This document shows, one piece after another, positions 10,821 to 22,736 of a stretch of DNA of 64,000 bases. The notes under the pieces are model-generated. The model saw only the letters and a program-made list of their open reading frames with translations. It was not told where the DNA came from and did not search any database. The position numbers and the translations under genes were made by a program. The first letter of the stretch is position 1, and the number at the start of each line of letters is the position of its first letter. The DNA comes from Alopecurus myosuroides (lineage: Eukaryota; Streptophyta; Magnoliopsida; Poales; Poaceae). The stretch lies in assembly GCA_028641055.1 (NCBI GenBank), contig CM054062.1:277471710-277535709 (forward strand), read 5' to 3'.

Positions 10821-12186
10821 CTTCCTATTTTCTTTTTACCTTTTCTTTTTCTCCTTTTCTCTCCAATAAAATTCAGAAAAATACCGGGACGATGAGTACC
10901 AACTTGTGAACCTAGTGGGTCCTACCTAGCCTCCCCCTAAAATAGGGTTCGGCCATGAGGGGTAAGTCTGCCCCTCCCAGTACTTCTTCTTATATGGAAT
11001 GTCCCTAAAACTCCACCGGGACCACTTGACCCCTATAGATAAAATCATAGATATTATCTAAGGATGTTAGAAACACATTTATAACACCCCCAGGACATCT
11101 CATGTCCTCCGTTAACTCTCATATAAATTCTCCCTAACAGCAACATAATTTCTCTCTTATACGAACTTCCACGAAACCACTCCGATTGACGCCGGACTTG
11201 TTTGTGTTATATCGTAATAACATCAAACATTCATAAAACCAATAACAACATACCATTTCGCTCAATAAATGGTTGGCACGGAGTAAAAGTGTTACCCGTA
11301 AAGTCTTCATAACACACACATGTTCAGGAAATTACCGAACAATAACGAACAGTGGAACCATGGACGTCCATCATGGCTCCTTTGTGTTCCCGAAGAACGA
11401 GGGAACCTTATAAGTTACTCATTGCACATATTCTCTTAACTTCATGATACCAACAATATCACGAGGTGAGACTATGTGATCTGGTCTGATCAAACTCTTG
11501 GATCATAAGACATAAAAACTCCTTTACTGATATCGTTCTCTTTTCTAATCCATATCCCCAATGACCCAGTTATAAATCACAATATGTCTGGCCAGACGAT
11601 ATGTCATCGGTGATACTGAGAGGGCACATAGAATGTATCTCTCTATGGTCTAGAGGAGTTAAGTACTAATCTTGAACGATCTTAGTTCCATTACACTTTC
11701 TAGGTCATACCCAGATATTACCATTATAATCCCCGGTTATGCTAAGACGGATGAGGATAAACAAATTATAACTTTCGATCATGCGGTCACTGGATATTCT
11801 CATAGTATAGGAATTATAGTCAATGTTAACTTCATATGTATTTGCTAAAATACATCATGGTTGTTTAGTATCTTTTAGCAACAACATACACTTGGGTCGG
11901 TTCAGTACTATTGTTACCCTAACAATAAACTCTTATGTTTTGCTAGACTTTTATCCAAGTCCATGATAAGAAAAATATGATTATCTCAAAAACCATAAGA
12001 TAATCTTAGAGACAAGATTAGTAACACTTGTTTGTTTATGTGTTCACATCCGCACAAATATTTTTCTTTGAAAAACTCACTTGTCAAGTGTTATAGTGGT
12101 TGTACCATGATGACATAACCTTAATTCTGAACTTGGAGATTGAAAAAATAAATGAATATTTTTGTCTCTTGGGCATACCTCCAATA
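10821..12186 (-). other. remainder of LTR C right of element D
   Basis: Non-coding LTR sequence, pyrimidine-rich at first and AT-rich towards 12186. In C's orientation this is the U3 start. The only long frame (11134-11319, minus) has no recognisable similarity. Confidence 0.5.
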
Positions 12187-14849
12187 GTCTCCCACTTGCA
12201 CTAGAGTCAATTAATACTCTAGTTAGTATGATGACATAACACTTATGGAATTTCGATGTTACTCACACTATGCATGCGGTACCGTAGACTTCTGTCTTTC
12301 ACCTTTTGATCTAATCAACTTGTGATAAATTTGTGTTTAGATTTATTAGGAATTGTATTTGTGTGAACCTGGTACCATGACAATAATAATAATTGAAGCG
12401 TCTCCGAATTAATTATCATACCATCATTTGAAACCTCACCAAGTCGAACGACTTTTATCCAGTAACTTACAATTCACAATGTCCAACATTGAGTTGCAAC
12501 TATCCATAGCAAAAATCTATAGAGTCCACTCATAATTCTCTAATATTTATAATTATATAACATACGATATTATCAATTGAAGTATCATAATCTGAGTTAA
12601 AATCAATAAATATTTGATTTTGTAATTCCACCACAAATACATATGTGAATACTTCTCACAATATTATTTGTAGCTATACAAAATTCCACTAAGTAGTTTT
12701 ACACCTTGTAATATTAGCATTGAATATTTCCGTGAGAAACTTCTCATCATAATATTTCTTGATTTTATTAGAAACAATTAACTTCGTAATAAAAACTTTT
12801 TATCAAGTCTTTCTCCTTTATACCAGATTAACTAAAACAATTTTAGTCAACGGAAATCTACTGGTTCTTGTGTGCTTCCCTTTTATTACTATGATATTGG
12901 TCAAATCACAACATAATATGATTTGATCTCAACCCTTTATATTTTTCTCACCAATGACTATGAAGGTCATGTCTATTGCAAAATATCATGTTATTTTTCT
13001 TTTGAGAGAAAATAATTTTATCTCAATGTATTTCGAAATTTCTTTCAAGAATTACTTTTAGCAAACTCACCATATTCATGTTTATTAAATTTCTCAATAT
13101 ATCTCATAGATCCTGAATTTAATAAGACACTTTCTAATTTTGCATTTAAATTCCTTTTTAAATATTTTCATGAGGTATGTTTCTTTTAATTAGGCCCAGC
13201 CAAATTAAAATATCATAATCAACTCCCACTGACTTTTAAGTCCCTTCACTTTATATAATGAAAATAAGTCCTTCTTATTTCATTAACACCACTCACTTAA
13301 TACTCATACTTGCAATATTTCATATTACCCTAGTAATAAAAAAATAATTACACTTAACAAAATAATTTGTTAATTGATCCAATAACCACACCAAGCATTT
13401 GATATAATAAGTTTTCAATTCATCATTATCACTTATTCGTACTTGATAAAACAATTTTCTCAATACTACCTTTATGAATATAAAATATTCGTATATGTTT
13501 TTTTGTGTGAAAATATTCATTTTCCTTGTGATTTTAAGATCACTCCAACTTACTCTCAAGATAAAATCTAGGAGTCAAAATGAATATCTTCGTCAAATAT
13601 GGTTCTATATGATAATCATATATTTATGAGTACTATTATATTGTTTGTTTTGTTTTTCACATTGTGGTCATTGTCTTGGAATTTTGATGACTACATCACA
13701 AAGTGAATATTACATCAAATTCCTCATATGACCTTTATTCAGTAATAAGTTTAAACTTTATGTATCTCATACATAAATTTTTGGATAGGGTGATGAATTG
13801 GAAACATTAGCATGTTACCCCTTTCATTCAATCCTTCTCCAAAGATTACTCAATCCAAACTTAATATAATTTCCACATCTATTTAATGGGAAGACACTTT
13901 TCTCCTTAATCCAATGTGTTTAAAGCATTTGGAGTTAACCGTGGAAATTTACTACCAATAAACTTATTGGTTTTATGCAAAACATTTTAATAAATTATGC
14001 ATCATGCTTGAGCAATATTGATTTCTAGGAACTTATTATTAAAATAACTCTAAGTTAACTAATGACATAGTCCCAACTTCAACAAATAAGCAAAATAATT
14101 TTCTTTATCGGGTTGAGGATTATTTTTGTTTCACGCTATCACTTTATCACACAAAGACATTTGACAATTAACATTACTTAAATCCTTATCTGACAAATAT
14201 TTTATTATCACGATAATTTTGAATCTCTCAAAATTCATCATGAGTAATTTTTTACTACGAAAATATTTTTTGTCAACCATGTTATAATTTCTAATAAGTC
14301 CTTCCCTACTTCAATCAAAAAATTTTGATCTCGGTTTTTGATTCAAAGCTCTCCCACTGACTTTTATGAAACATTGAAACTTCAATTATTTCATATATTC
14401 CACTTCATCAATATGATTAACTTATCATATTGAACATTCAATGGAATTAACTCAACTCAGAAAACATCCAAGACTTGTGTGAATTTCAAAATTCACAAGT
14501 GCCTAGCACTTAATGGATTTTGGACATATTAAATATTTTTGTGGTAGTTTTTCAACTTTGATAAATCAACTAAAAGACTTATTTATAATTTATTTAATAA
14601 GCCATAAAACTATTATTCAAGCTTGAGCAATAATTTGAATCAAAATTTTCAAGACTTAATAATAAAACTAATCGACATAGCACAATTAAGAATGTCATAA
14701 TCTTTGAATTCCCAAGCTTGAAATTCCGACACATATTTTATGGTTTGAACTCAACAAGGTTCATAAACATAAAATATTCATTACAAATTGATCGAACTAA
14801 AAAAACTATTATTTCGAAGTTCAACTGTTGATCTTCTCTATTTACTTGG
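12187..14849 (-). other. AT-rich interior of element C, no coding signal
   Basis: About 2.7 kb of strikingly AT-rich sequence between the polypurine tract and the gag relic. The phrase CTCCCACTGACTTTTA occurs at least twice (13224-13239 and 14350-14365). No reverse transcriptase, RNase H or integrase motif was found on either strand. It could be the long non-coding interior of a gag-only element or a polymerase region decayed beyond recognition. Confidence 0.45.
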
Positions 14850-15420
14850 ACTTCATGAGATGACCAGCTACACTCCAAGTGCATTTGCTACGTCATTCCA
14901 GAACCTCTTCTTCTTTCCAGCATTTGCTCCTTCCAATGTACCTGTCATTGGTGCAAGTAAGAGCATCAATTATTATCTCATACTAACTTACTTTTGCTGC
15001 AACTATGTTAATAGTGACGGTATAAATTTTATACATGTCTTAGTCCATGTAGGATCTCCTGGTTCAATATCATCTTCCGCTTCCTTGAGTAAGGCAAACA
15101 ACATCTGAACTGGCCACTCTTCCGCAATGGTATTGTAAAGCTTTACAAAACCATGGAATATTGGCGGAAGTGATCCTAGTAAGATGTCACAGAAATTCTC
15201 ATGGGGTATTGGAAAACCAACATCTTTGAGTTTTCATTCTAATCTGACCATATTGATTTCAAACACCTCTAAGGCTTCATCCAATCCAACACGACTATTT
15301 ATCAGTTCTCTTGTCAGATTAAAATGCTCATTGTGCACTTGATGTGAGAACAAAGCTTTCAGTTTCTCTACTAGGTAGTAGGGATGATGGTTATGGAACT
15401 AATCAACCAGCTCTCCATAA
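14850..15420 (-). pseudogene. copia-type gag relic of element C
   Basis: On the minus strand a frame from about 15385 reads YYLVEKLKALFSHQ, then a stop, then DVGFPIPHENFCDILLGSLP and MLFALLKEAEDDIE. This parallels the gag of copia element H, where LGFPINEEFATGIILNSLP is followed by a KTAEAD segment. Gag coats the RNA in the particle. A further segment near 14890-14930 (ANAGKKKRFWN) may be the basic C-terminal part. At least one nonsense codon interrupts it and no zinc knuckle was found. Confidence 0.6.
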
Positions 15421-15642
15421 ATGCATGTGTGCATGAGCTCCTTGACAAGGCACACGTCACATTGGATATGAGGTCCATCGTGATCCTCATCTCCAGGCAT
15501 GTGACTCACAAAGTGGTCCATATTGGGGTTCCTAAGAACCCCCATCAGAGCATGAAACCATTCCCCAGATTTTTTTTCATTTGCAGCCAAAAGCTCACGA
15601 GTCATCATCAGATTAAATTGACATATAATAAAGGGAGCCATC

Positions 15643-16918
15643 TGAAAGTACGTTATGGTCAACTAGAGGGGGTGAGTAGATGACTAACATTTTTTCTTCT
15701 TTTCCTTTTTAGTTTGGGCTGAACAAGTAAAACACAAGGTTATCTAGATGTGCAACTAGGTGAACAACCTATGTGATACGATACAAAGTACGCAACAGAA
15801 GAAATATGTAAAGAACAAGATAAACCAAAAGTATAAAAAAGGAGACAAGGATATGTTTCCCATAGTTCCTTCCCAAGGGAAGTACGTCTACGTTGGAGAG
15901 GCTTGGAGCCACCTAGGCACTCCAATAGCACGGATGTGCACACCTTATTCTCCTAGAGCTTCTCTGGTGAGGGAGAGTCTTGTTTCCACTATGAGGTCGA
16001 CTTAAAGGAGTTAACCAAACCTTTACACAAGGTTGAGGCTACTCCACAAGATGGTTGGGGGCTCTCAACGATCTGAAGCTTCTTGCAACAAGGTAGAAGC
16101 TCCAAGCACTAGGGTTTCTCTAGGGTTAAAAGGCACCCAAGAGATTTCAAGATCTACAAGGGAAATGGAGGAGGAAATGATTTTGGCTCGGTGAATATGT
16201 AGATCTAGGGCTTCTCTACCAAATCCTTGAAGGGCATTAAGTTTGAGTGGTTGAGGAGGGAGATCTAGGCATTAATGGCTTTGCATTCATGGAGGAAAGA
16301 GAGTGAAGGACGAGCAGCTCATCCCAAGGAAAGGGATGAGTATTTATACTCCCTCTCAAGTTCTAGCCGTTGCAGCTCGCAGGAGGCCAGAAGTTTGAAC
16401 CATTTAGGCCGGAAGTTTCCAGGGGACCAGAAGTTTCTGGGTTGACTTGGAAACTTCCGGGCAATATTCCGAACCCCCATCCGAGAGCAGAGCCGTCGTG
16501 GCTTAGTCTAAAATCGAGGGGCCGGAAGTTTCCGGGCTGGAAGGAAACTTTCGGTCCAAACTTTCGAATCCCCATCTGTGAGTTAGATCGACAGGGACTT
16601 AGTCGATAATCGTGGGGCCGGAAGTTTTCGGGCTGGAAGGAAACTTCCGGGCACCCATCCGTGAGTGAGATGGCCAAGGACGTAGAGAAAATTCTCCACG
16701 CCAAAGTTTCCGGGCTCCAAACCTCGGAACTTCCGGTCTAGAGACTGCAACTGCACCAGAACTAATTCTTTGGGAAAACCTTCTTCTTCTTCGATCTTTT
16801 CACTTGTACAATATGTTAACCATCTAGGTGCCATCATGAAGACTAGCTGAAACATTTAAGCACACGGTTTAACATTAATGTGTTTTCACTATCACCAAAA
16901 CCTAGAGATGCACTTTCA
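15643..16918 (-). repeat. LTR-like element E (probable solo LTR)
   Basis: A 1276-bp unit with inverted ends (TGAAAGTAC... and ...GCACTTTCA) flanked by CCATC (15638-15642) and GCATC (16919-16923), one mismatch apart. On the minus strand it opens TGAAAGTGCATCTCTAGG, a start I associate with Triticeae copia LTRs. No second LTR, primer site or coding frame is attached, so a solo LTR is the simplest reading. An unclassified non-autonomous element is possible. Confidence 0.5.
16390..16740 (+). repeat. degenerate ~105-bp repeats with CCGGAAGTTTCC inverted motifs
   Basis: Three copies share a layout: GGGGCCGGAAGTTT, CGGGCTGGAAGGAAACTT, then CCCATC, GTGAG, GGGACTTAGTC. GGAAGTTTCC and its inverse GGAAACTTCC alternate, giving dyad symmetry and potential hairpins. 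It lies within element E, just after a TATTTATAC box at about 16340. Confidence 0.7.
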
Positions 16919-16923
16919 GCATC

Positions 16924-17425
16924 TCTACAATAAAAAAAGTTTATTTAGAAAATATAGTTCAAAATTAATTTGCAGTACTTAATTCAAGAAAACCGATATT
17001 AAGATATGCTCATACTGCAACTGGTATTTCTCAAGATCAAATATCAGTGCAACTAGATTCTAATATATTATGATTAGAAGGATGTATCCACCTCAACCAA
17101 CCATAAACCCAGAGGGTAGGCCACCATGCCAATCACACATGTGATTCTCGCTCATCTTTCGATGTGTGTGTTCCGATCTCATGACTTTCATGCATGAACT
17201 ACAAGACAACCAACTAACTTTGCTATATAGAATGCACCTTGTAACCAAGTGAGAAAACTATAACCCGCCTTCTGGCAAGAAGAGGCACTTAGACCCTTGT
17301 ATCCAAGTGATGAACACGTACCATTGCCAGTTTGACGGTGCTAAAATTGGGAGAACACGAACTACCTTGATAATTTTAAGTGAGGAATCACCCTAATAAA
17401 CGACTACTACACAATCAAGGTGCAT
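16924..17425. other. unassigned sequence between E and F
   Basis: About 500 bases with no long frame, no terminal repeats and no similarity that I recognise. It may be the pre-insertion flank of E and F. Confidence 0.5.
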
Positions 17426-17429
17426 TCAA

Positions 17430-17512
17430 CAAAGGATAAACATCACATGCAATTTACAAATTCGTGTGATTCGGTATAGCCTTTGTTCTTCGGGGATTTC
17501 TTGATGCATCTC
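17430..17512 (-). pseudogene. 3' part of a small reading frame interrupted by element F
   Basis: On the minus strand this codes MHQEIPEEQRLYRITRIC and then meets GTAAAT, a possible splice donor. Its upstream half is at 63494-63690. Removing element F and one ATCTC copy joins the two in frame (SSLEM then HQEIPEE). Function is unknown; it may be a host gene exon or another TE's frame. Bases 17508-17512 are the left target duplication ATCTC. Confidence 0.45.
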
Positions 17513-18856
17513 TGATACGTCGATAACGTATCTCCTTTTTTGAACAATTTTGTTGTTGTTTGCCTCTAAACTTGTGAGTTTTGGATACGAATAACACGTA
17601 CTAACGTTGTTTTCAGCAGAATTACCTTGGTGTCTCGTTTTGTGCAGAAAAATCAACTTTCAGGAAATCGCCCGAAAAAGATCCCAAAGTCCTTATTTCA
17701 CCCGAAGACCCCCGGGGCCAGAAGAAGAGCCAGAGGGGGCAAGGAGGGGCCCACACCATGGGATGGCGCCCCCTAGGCCGCGTCGCCTGGTGGTGTGGCT
17801 GCCCCAGGCATCCCCTCAGGCTCCCCTTTCGACTACTTAAGCCCCGTAACCTAAAAACCGGGATTTCGTCATATTCCAGAGAAACACATCAGAGCGTCGC
17901 CGCCACCTTGAAACTCCATTTGGGGATCATAAGTTCCTGTTGTGGCGCCTGCCGGAACGGGGATTCGGAGGAGATTATTGCCATCGTCATCGCCACCACT
18001 TCTACATCAACCATCCATGATCCCCCCATCCATGTGTGAGTAATCCCCGCTGTAGGATGAGAGGGGTGGAAGGTATTTGATAGGACCAGTCGTGTAATAA
18101 TGCCAGATTGTTAGGGCATAGTTTCTAGTATCCGTTGTTAGTGCTTTATATCGTTGTTGCAACTTGTTATGCTTAATGCTTGTCACTAGGGACCGAGTAT
18201 AATTATGTTTCTTGAGCATATCTGGAAGTTGTTTACACACATTCTTGTCCGGAACCTGACGCCCCGAAGTGACAGAAATTGGAATAACCGGAGGGGATGG
18301 CTGTGATGTGAGGATCACATGTGTTCATGGAGTGTTAATGCTTAGCTCCCGTACTTTATTAAATGGAGCACCTTAATTACCAGTAGTTTCCCTTGAGGCC
18401 CCGCTGCAACAGGCTGGTAGGACAGAAGATGTTGTGCAAGTTTCTCATTGCGAGCACGTACGACTAAATCGGAACACATGCCTATGGTTTGCCTAGAACT
18501 TGGATGCTTTATTATTACCTATCTCGAATTCCCATGTTTTGACTATTATATGAACTATCTTATCCATGTAACACCCGTTCATCCTCCCTATACCCACAAT
18601 ACTTTTATCCTGTTATTTCCCGCAATTGCTACCGTTGTTACTAGTTTACTCCTGCTGTTATTTTACTACTGCCACTGCTATAAAACTATTATCACTAATA
18701 AACTGTTGCGAGAAAGTCTACTTTCAGGTGCATTGAATTGACAACTCATCTATTAAGGCTTATAAATATTCTTTGGCTCCCCTTGTGTCGAATCAATAAT
18801 TTTGGGTTTTACTTCCCTCGAAGACTGTTGCGATCCCCTATACTTGTGGGTCATCA
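17513..18856 (+). repeat. 5' LTR of element F
   Basis: 1344 bp, TGATACGTCGATAACGTATC...TACTTGTGGGTCATCA. It matches the split 3' LTR (39158-39329 plus 62305-63488) along its length, with 16 differences in the first 172 bases (about 9%) and indels later (for example extra bases at 62798-62840 in the 3' copy). This is the most diverged LTR pair in the nest, as expected for the oldest insertion. Confidence 0.93.
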
Positions 18857-18867
18857 ATACTATTTTC

Positions 18868-18884
18868 TGGCGCCGTTGCCGGGG
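18868..18884 (+). other. primer binding site of F, tRNA-Asp
   Basis: TGGCGCCGTTGCCGGGG is a perfect 17-base complement of the 3' end of plant tRNA-Asp, the primer class of Athila-like elements. It begins 11 bases after the LTR. Confidence 0.93.
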
Positions 18885-19042
18885 AGCATACCTTTATTTA
18901 TTTGCTCACTTGAACGTGATATTGTTCGGTGCAAGCCTTTCATCATGGGTAAAATCGTGATGGAAAAGTTCCTATATTACCATCCACTACAAGGATAGGT
19001 ACATCCCTAAACACCTCTGTTGCTCTTGATTCACTATCTGTA

Positions 19043-20718
19043 ATGAGTAAGCTCCTTACACCACCACATGCTACACACACTGCTACTTCTGCTGAGTCTG
19101 GAAATGCTTCTAATACTTTTGATGATGCTTCTATTGTGCTTGATGATACTGCTTCACTAGGTCCTTTCCTAGATGCTACAATTGCTAGATCTAAACAAAT
19201 TGAAAACACTGAAATTCTTGTTGAAAATGCTGGCACACCTGTTAATTCACCTGAGTCTAGAGAAATTCCTAGTGATGATCTTGAGGAAACTTACATTGAA
19301 CTTAATGATGACTTTATTGAAGAAGTTCAAGCTACTACTAGTGCAAGTGCTATTAAGATTCTTCTTGCAAGACGTGCTGTTAAATATAAACCTTCTCTTG
19401 ATGCTAAGTTTGCTACATCTCCCATACACTTTAAAGATAAGGATTATGATTTCTCTCTAGATATATCTTATATATCTATTATTGAGAAAGAACCTTTTTG
19501 TGGTACTGAAAGTAAAAGTGCTATGGAACATATGAATGAGCTTTCATCTTTGAGTAGTTTATTTTCTGATGATATTAAAAAACACACTTACTGTGTTAAC
19601 AAGATTTTCCCTTTCTCTTTGAAAGATGAAGCTAAAACTTCATTTAACAATTTGTCACATGGATAAATTGATAGTCCTATTGGTTTGGTTAATGCTTTCT
19701 TTCAAAAAAAAAATCCTGCTAGTGCTCAACATGCTGCTTTGCAGAATGTCTTTAACTTCAAGCAAATTGAAGGAGAGAAAATGGCCGAATCTTGGTGAAT
19801 GTTTTGTTCTTTAAAAGAGCTAGCCCTCGAAATCCACTACCTAAAAATGAGCTCCTAGATATATTTTATAATGGACTAACTGTTGAATCTATGACATACC
19901 TGGATAGTTGTGATGGCTGTGTTTTTAGGAAAAGAACTCCAGAAGAAGCCGACGAATTATTGGCTAAAATAACCAAAAATCATGATGATTGGACTATACC
20001 TGAGCCTACACCAACACCAGAGACACCACCAATACCAACACTCAAGAAGAAGGGAATGACTGAATTAAATGATGAAGTGATGAGGGAAGCCAAGAAATCT
20101 CTTAAAGAGAGGGGTATTAAATCTGAAGATGTGAAGAATCTACAACATATAGAAGAATTATGTAAGCCAATTCCTCATCCACCCGCAGTTGAGGTACACT
20201 CTCTCCAATATTTTGATAATAGAGATATTCCCTATTCTAAACCACCTAATCAATGCTTACATGAATTTGATAATTATGTTGTTATGAAAGACAACTTTAA
20301 TATGAGAATACATAATCATCTGATGGAAAACTCTAGAGCTATTGATAATTTGCATGGTATTATTTAGCGAACCTCTAATGATGTTAAAATGCTTGTGAAA
20401 CATTTTCATATGGTTCAAACTCAAATGGATCAACTCACTAAAGTGCAAAAAGATTTGCTCGCTAATGCTTCTAGAGAAAAACATGTTTGTGAAATAATTA
20501 TTAGAAGTGTTGTTTCTAATCTGGACCCCTTGTATCCTGAGGGACATCCTAAAAGAATTGAACAAGATTCTCAATAACCTAAGAAAACATAGTTCTCCTT
20601 CCAAGAAAAATAAGAACAGACATAAAACTGTTGTAGAATCTCTTGAACCTTCTAAAGATCCTAATAGTATATCAATTTCTGATGCTGAAACTGAACGTGG
20701 TAATGATAAAAAGTGATG
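19043..20718 (+). pseudogene. gag of element F, N-terminal part (broken by LINE G)
   Basis: The first frame starts at the ATG at 19043 and encodes an acidic N-terminal region of about 207 residues (FKDKDYDFSLDISYIS). A run of A residues at 19702-19711 shifts the frame. The next segment has the Athila gag motif NELLDIFYNGLTVESMTYLD and TPEEADELLAKI (19850-19970). A stop at 20365-20367 and another at 20575-20577 follow. The sequence then runs into the LINE target duplication at 20702-20718, and coding resumes at 34274. Gag of this family packages the RNA. The copy is inactive. Confidence 0.85.
20702..20718 (+). repeat. 17-bp target duplication of LINE G, left copy
   Basis: AATGATAAAAAGTGATG is repeated exactly at 34257-34273. 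Removing the LINE and one copy restores the gag region of F. A duplication of this length is typical of target-primed reverse transcription. Confidence 0.95.
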
Positions 20719-20922
20719 GCATCATACGGTGGTTTCAGCTTGTCCATGTCAGCACAGGGTCGTGAGGCTTTTTTCCCCGAACTTTTTTTCTAGGGTTTCT
20801 AGTGGACAGGCGGCGCTCGAGGCGATCTTTGATCGGCAAGGAGATCTAGAATGATTTCTTTGTCAGTTCCATCACTGATCGTCTTGCTGGGTCGCTCAGG
20901 GGGACGGGAAGGGAAGGAAAGC

Positions 20923-22025
20923 ATGGGAGACAAGGCGAAAGCAAGCGGTGCGCCGGCGACCAACGTCGCTGATATGCTGAGAAAGATGAATATTACGGAG
21001 GAGGAAGATTCCCCAGTTGTGGTGGAAGACGAGGAAAATTGTGATACATGCCCGCTTTGGGCTCTTGTTGGGAAGGTTCTGTATAACAGAACGCTGCACA
21101 TTGATACGATCTCAGGATCGCTCAAGCCAGCATGGGGAAACCCAAAAGGCCTTGAGTTTAGCTCCATTGGAGACAATATGTTTATTGCTACTTTGGAGAG
21201 TGGACGGGAGAGGGATCGGATCTGGAACGGGTCGCCCTGGATGGTGGGGAAGAATGGAGTGGTACTCAAGAATTTTGAGATCAAGGCTTGACCATCTGAT
21301 ATTGTGTTTGATAATGTGTTGTTGTGGGCTAGGGTCCTTAACTTACCGTTCAATCTGTGAAGGCCCCGTGGGTAGATCGTATTGCGAAAAAGGTCGGTGA
21401 TGTTGTCAAGAAGGACACAGATGTGAAGGGAGTTTCCATTGGGGGCAGATCTCCGTGTCAGGATCTGGGTGGAAGTTGATAAACCACTTAGATGTTGGGT
21501 GAAAGTTGACAACGCGAAGGAGAAGTCTCAGGAGTGGTATGACATCCAATACGAAAACCTCCCCTACTTTTGTTTCTCATGTGGTAAGATCGTACATGCT
21601 TTTCTGGTGTGTCCGACACTGGCAGAAAGGGATGAGGCTGGGAATCTGCCATACGACGTTTCTTGGAGAGTGCCAGATAAAAAGAAGATAGGCATGGGCA
21701 TTGGTCAGATGCCCGAGCAAAAAGGAAAGTATAACCAGTATGTGCAAAGGATCCAATTAATCCATTTGCTGGAGTTTCTGATATCTTTAATGCACGGATG
21801 CATGTCGGTCCTGGACATACTATGAGGTTTAATGCCCAGCCAGGGAGAGATGGAGGCCGGGTTCAACCGAAGGTTTACCGAAAACTTGATGTTGAGAAAT
21901 CTGTACTCGGAACTGTGTTGGAAGACCTCATAGGAAAGAGGGTTGCGGATGGGTCACCGATAAAAACTTTGACAGAGAAGAGGGATCCAAAGAAGAGTAG
22001 AGGTTCAGAAGAGGATGAGAATTGA
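20923..22025 (+). pseudogene. LINE G ORF1 (DUF4283 + CCHC zinc knuckle)
   Basis: The likely start is MGDKAKASG at 20923 (an in-frame upstream ATG exists at 20851). Residues about 40-120 match the plant DUF4283 fold (WALVGKVLYNRTL, then MFIATLESGRERDRIWNGSPW). A stop at 21289-21291 and further stops to about 21438 interrupt it. The zinc knuckle follows as CFSCGKIVHAFLVC (21571-21612, C-x2-C-x4-H-x4-C). A frameshift near 21780-21800 leads to a basic tail ending at 22025. ORF1 proteins bind LINE RNA; this one is broken. Confidence 0.82.
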
Positions 22026-22084
22026 GAGATGAGTGCAGATTCTACTGAAAAGGCGGAGGCTGGAGCCGAGCCTCGCCAAGAGCA

Positions 22085-22736
22085 ATGGGTTGCTTAAGTC
22101 TGAATTGTCGGGGGCTTGGGAACCATTCGAAAATTCGTGAGCTTCGCACTGTAGTGAATCAAGAAGGTCCCTCTCTACTTTTTGTTATGGAAACTAAGAT
22201 TAAGGGGAGAAGAGTGGAATATTTGAAGAGTACGTCGGGGTTTAAGGGTTGTTTCGCCGTCGATAGTGACGGGCTGAGTGGAGGCATTGGCCTCTTTTGG
22301 TCAAGTGCAGTAAGTGTTGATTTAAAAAGTTATAGCCAGGCACATATAGATGTGATGGTGACCATGATTGATAAAGATATTCCGCCATGGAGATTGACGG
22401 GTTTTTATGGTGAACCACGAGTGGAGAACAAGCATCATAGTTGGAGATGTCTGCGTCCTTCAAATGCAGTCCGCCATAATGCGTGGCTATGTACTGGAGA
22501 TTTTAATGAAACCTTATATGCGGATGAACATTTTAGTATGACCGCGAGACCGGAGTGGCAAATGAGATCGTTCCGACAGGTTGTGGACGACTGATCTTTT
22601 CAAGATTTAGGGTATTCATGTGTTCCGTTTACTTGGGATAATAAGCAACAAGGGGCGGCTAATGTCAAATCAAGACCGGATCGGTCTTTAGCAAACACTG
22701 AATTTTTGCAGCTGTTTGCGTTTGCGGAGGGTGAAG
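22085..22736 (+). pseudogene. LINE G ORF2, endonuclease domain
   Basis: It starts MGCLSLNCRGLGNHSKIREL, the canonical opening of plant L1 apurinic/apyrimidinic-like endonucleases. LLFVMETKIK carries the catalytic Glu, and WLCTGDFNETLYADEH carries the Asp-Phe-Asn motif. A stop at 22592-22594 follows, then FTWDNKQQGAANVKSRPDRS, the conserved end of the domain, which reaches the copia H insertion at 22736. The enzyme nicks target DNA to prime reverse transcription. Confidence 0.88.
22732..22736 (+). repeat. target duplication of copia H, left copy
   Basis: TGAAG, repeated exactly at 30756-30760. Confidence 0.93.

Larger units (their letters stand above)
6456..12186 (-). repeat. LTR of element C, split by a MITE and by element D
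   Basis: After removing the MITE with its TAA (295 bp) and element D with its duplication (3364 bp), about 2.07 kb remain, a normal length for a BARE/Angela-sized copia LTR. The minus-strand start TATTGGAGGTATGCCC resembles the TGTTGG...ATGCCC start of Triticeae copia LTRs. A minus-strand TATA box lies at 7005-7013 with a CT-rich tract after it. The pyrimidine-rich tracts on either side of D (up to 7461 and from 10821) read as one continuous stretch. Confidence 0.6.
6456..15642 (-). mobile_element. decayed copia-type LTR element C (minus strand)
   Basis: Reading in the minus direction from right to left: a copia gag-like relic (about 15420-14850), an AT-rich interior, a polypurine tract (12200-12187, AAGTGGGAGAC on the minus strand), then a 3' LTR starting TATTGGAGGTATGCCC at 12186 and ending ...TTCTGCA at 6456. 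Bases 6451-6455 (TACGC) would be the left target duplication. The 5' LTR and primer site were not recognised to the right, so the right boundary is only where element E begins. No polymerase domain was recognised. Confidence 0.55.

Noticed and set aside
11134..15642. Decayed host gene in the AT-rich region
   Set aside because: No splice-consistent series of frames was visible, and the only protein-like segment (14850-15420) parallels copia gag.
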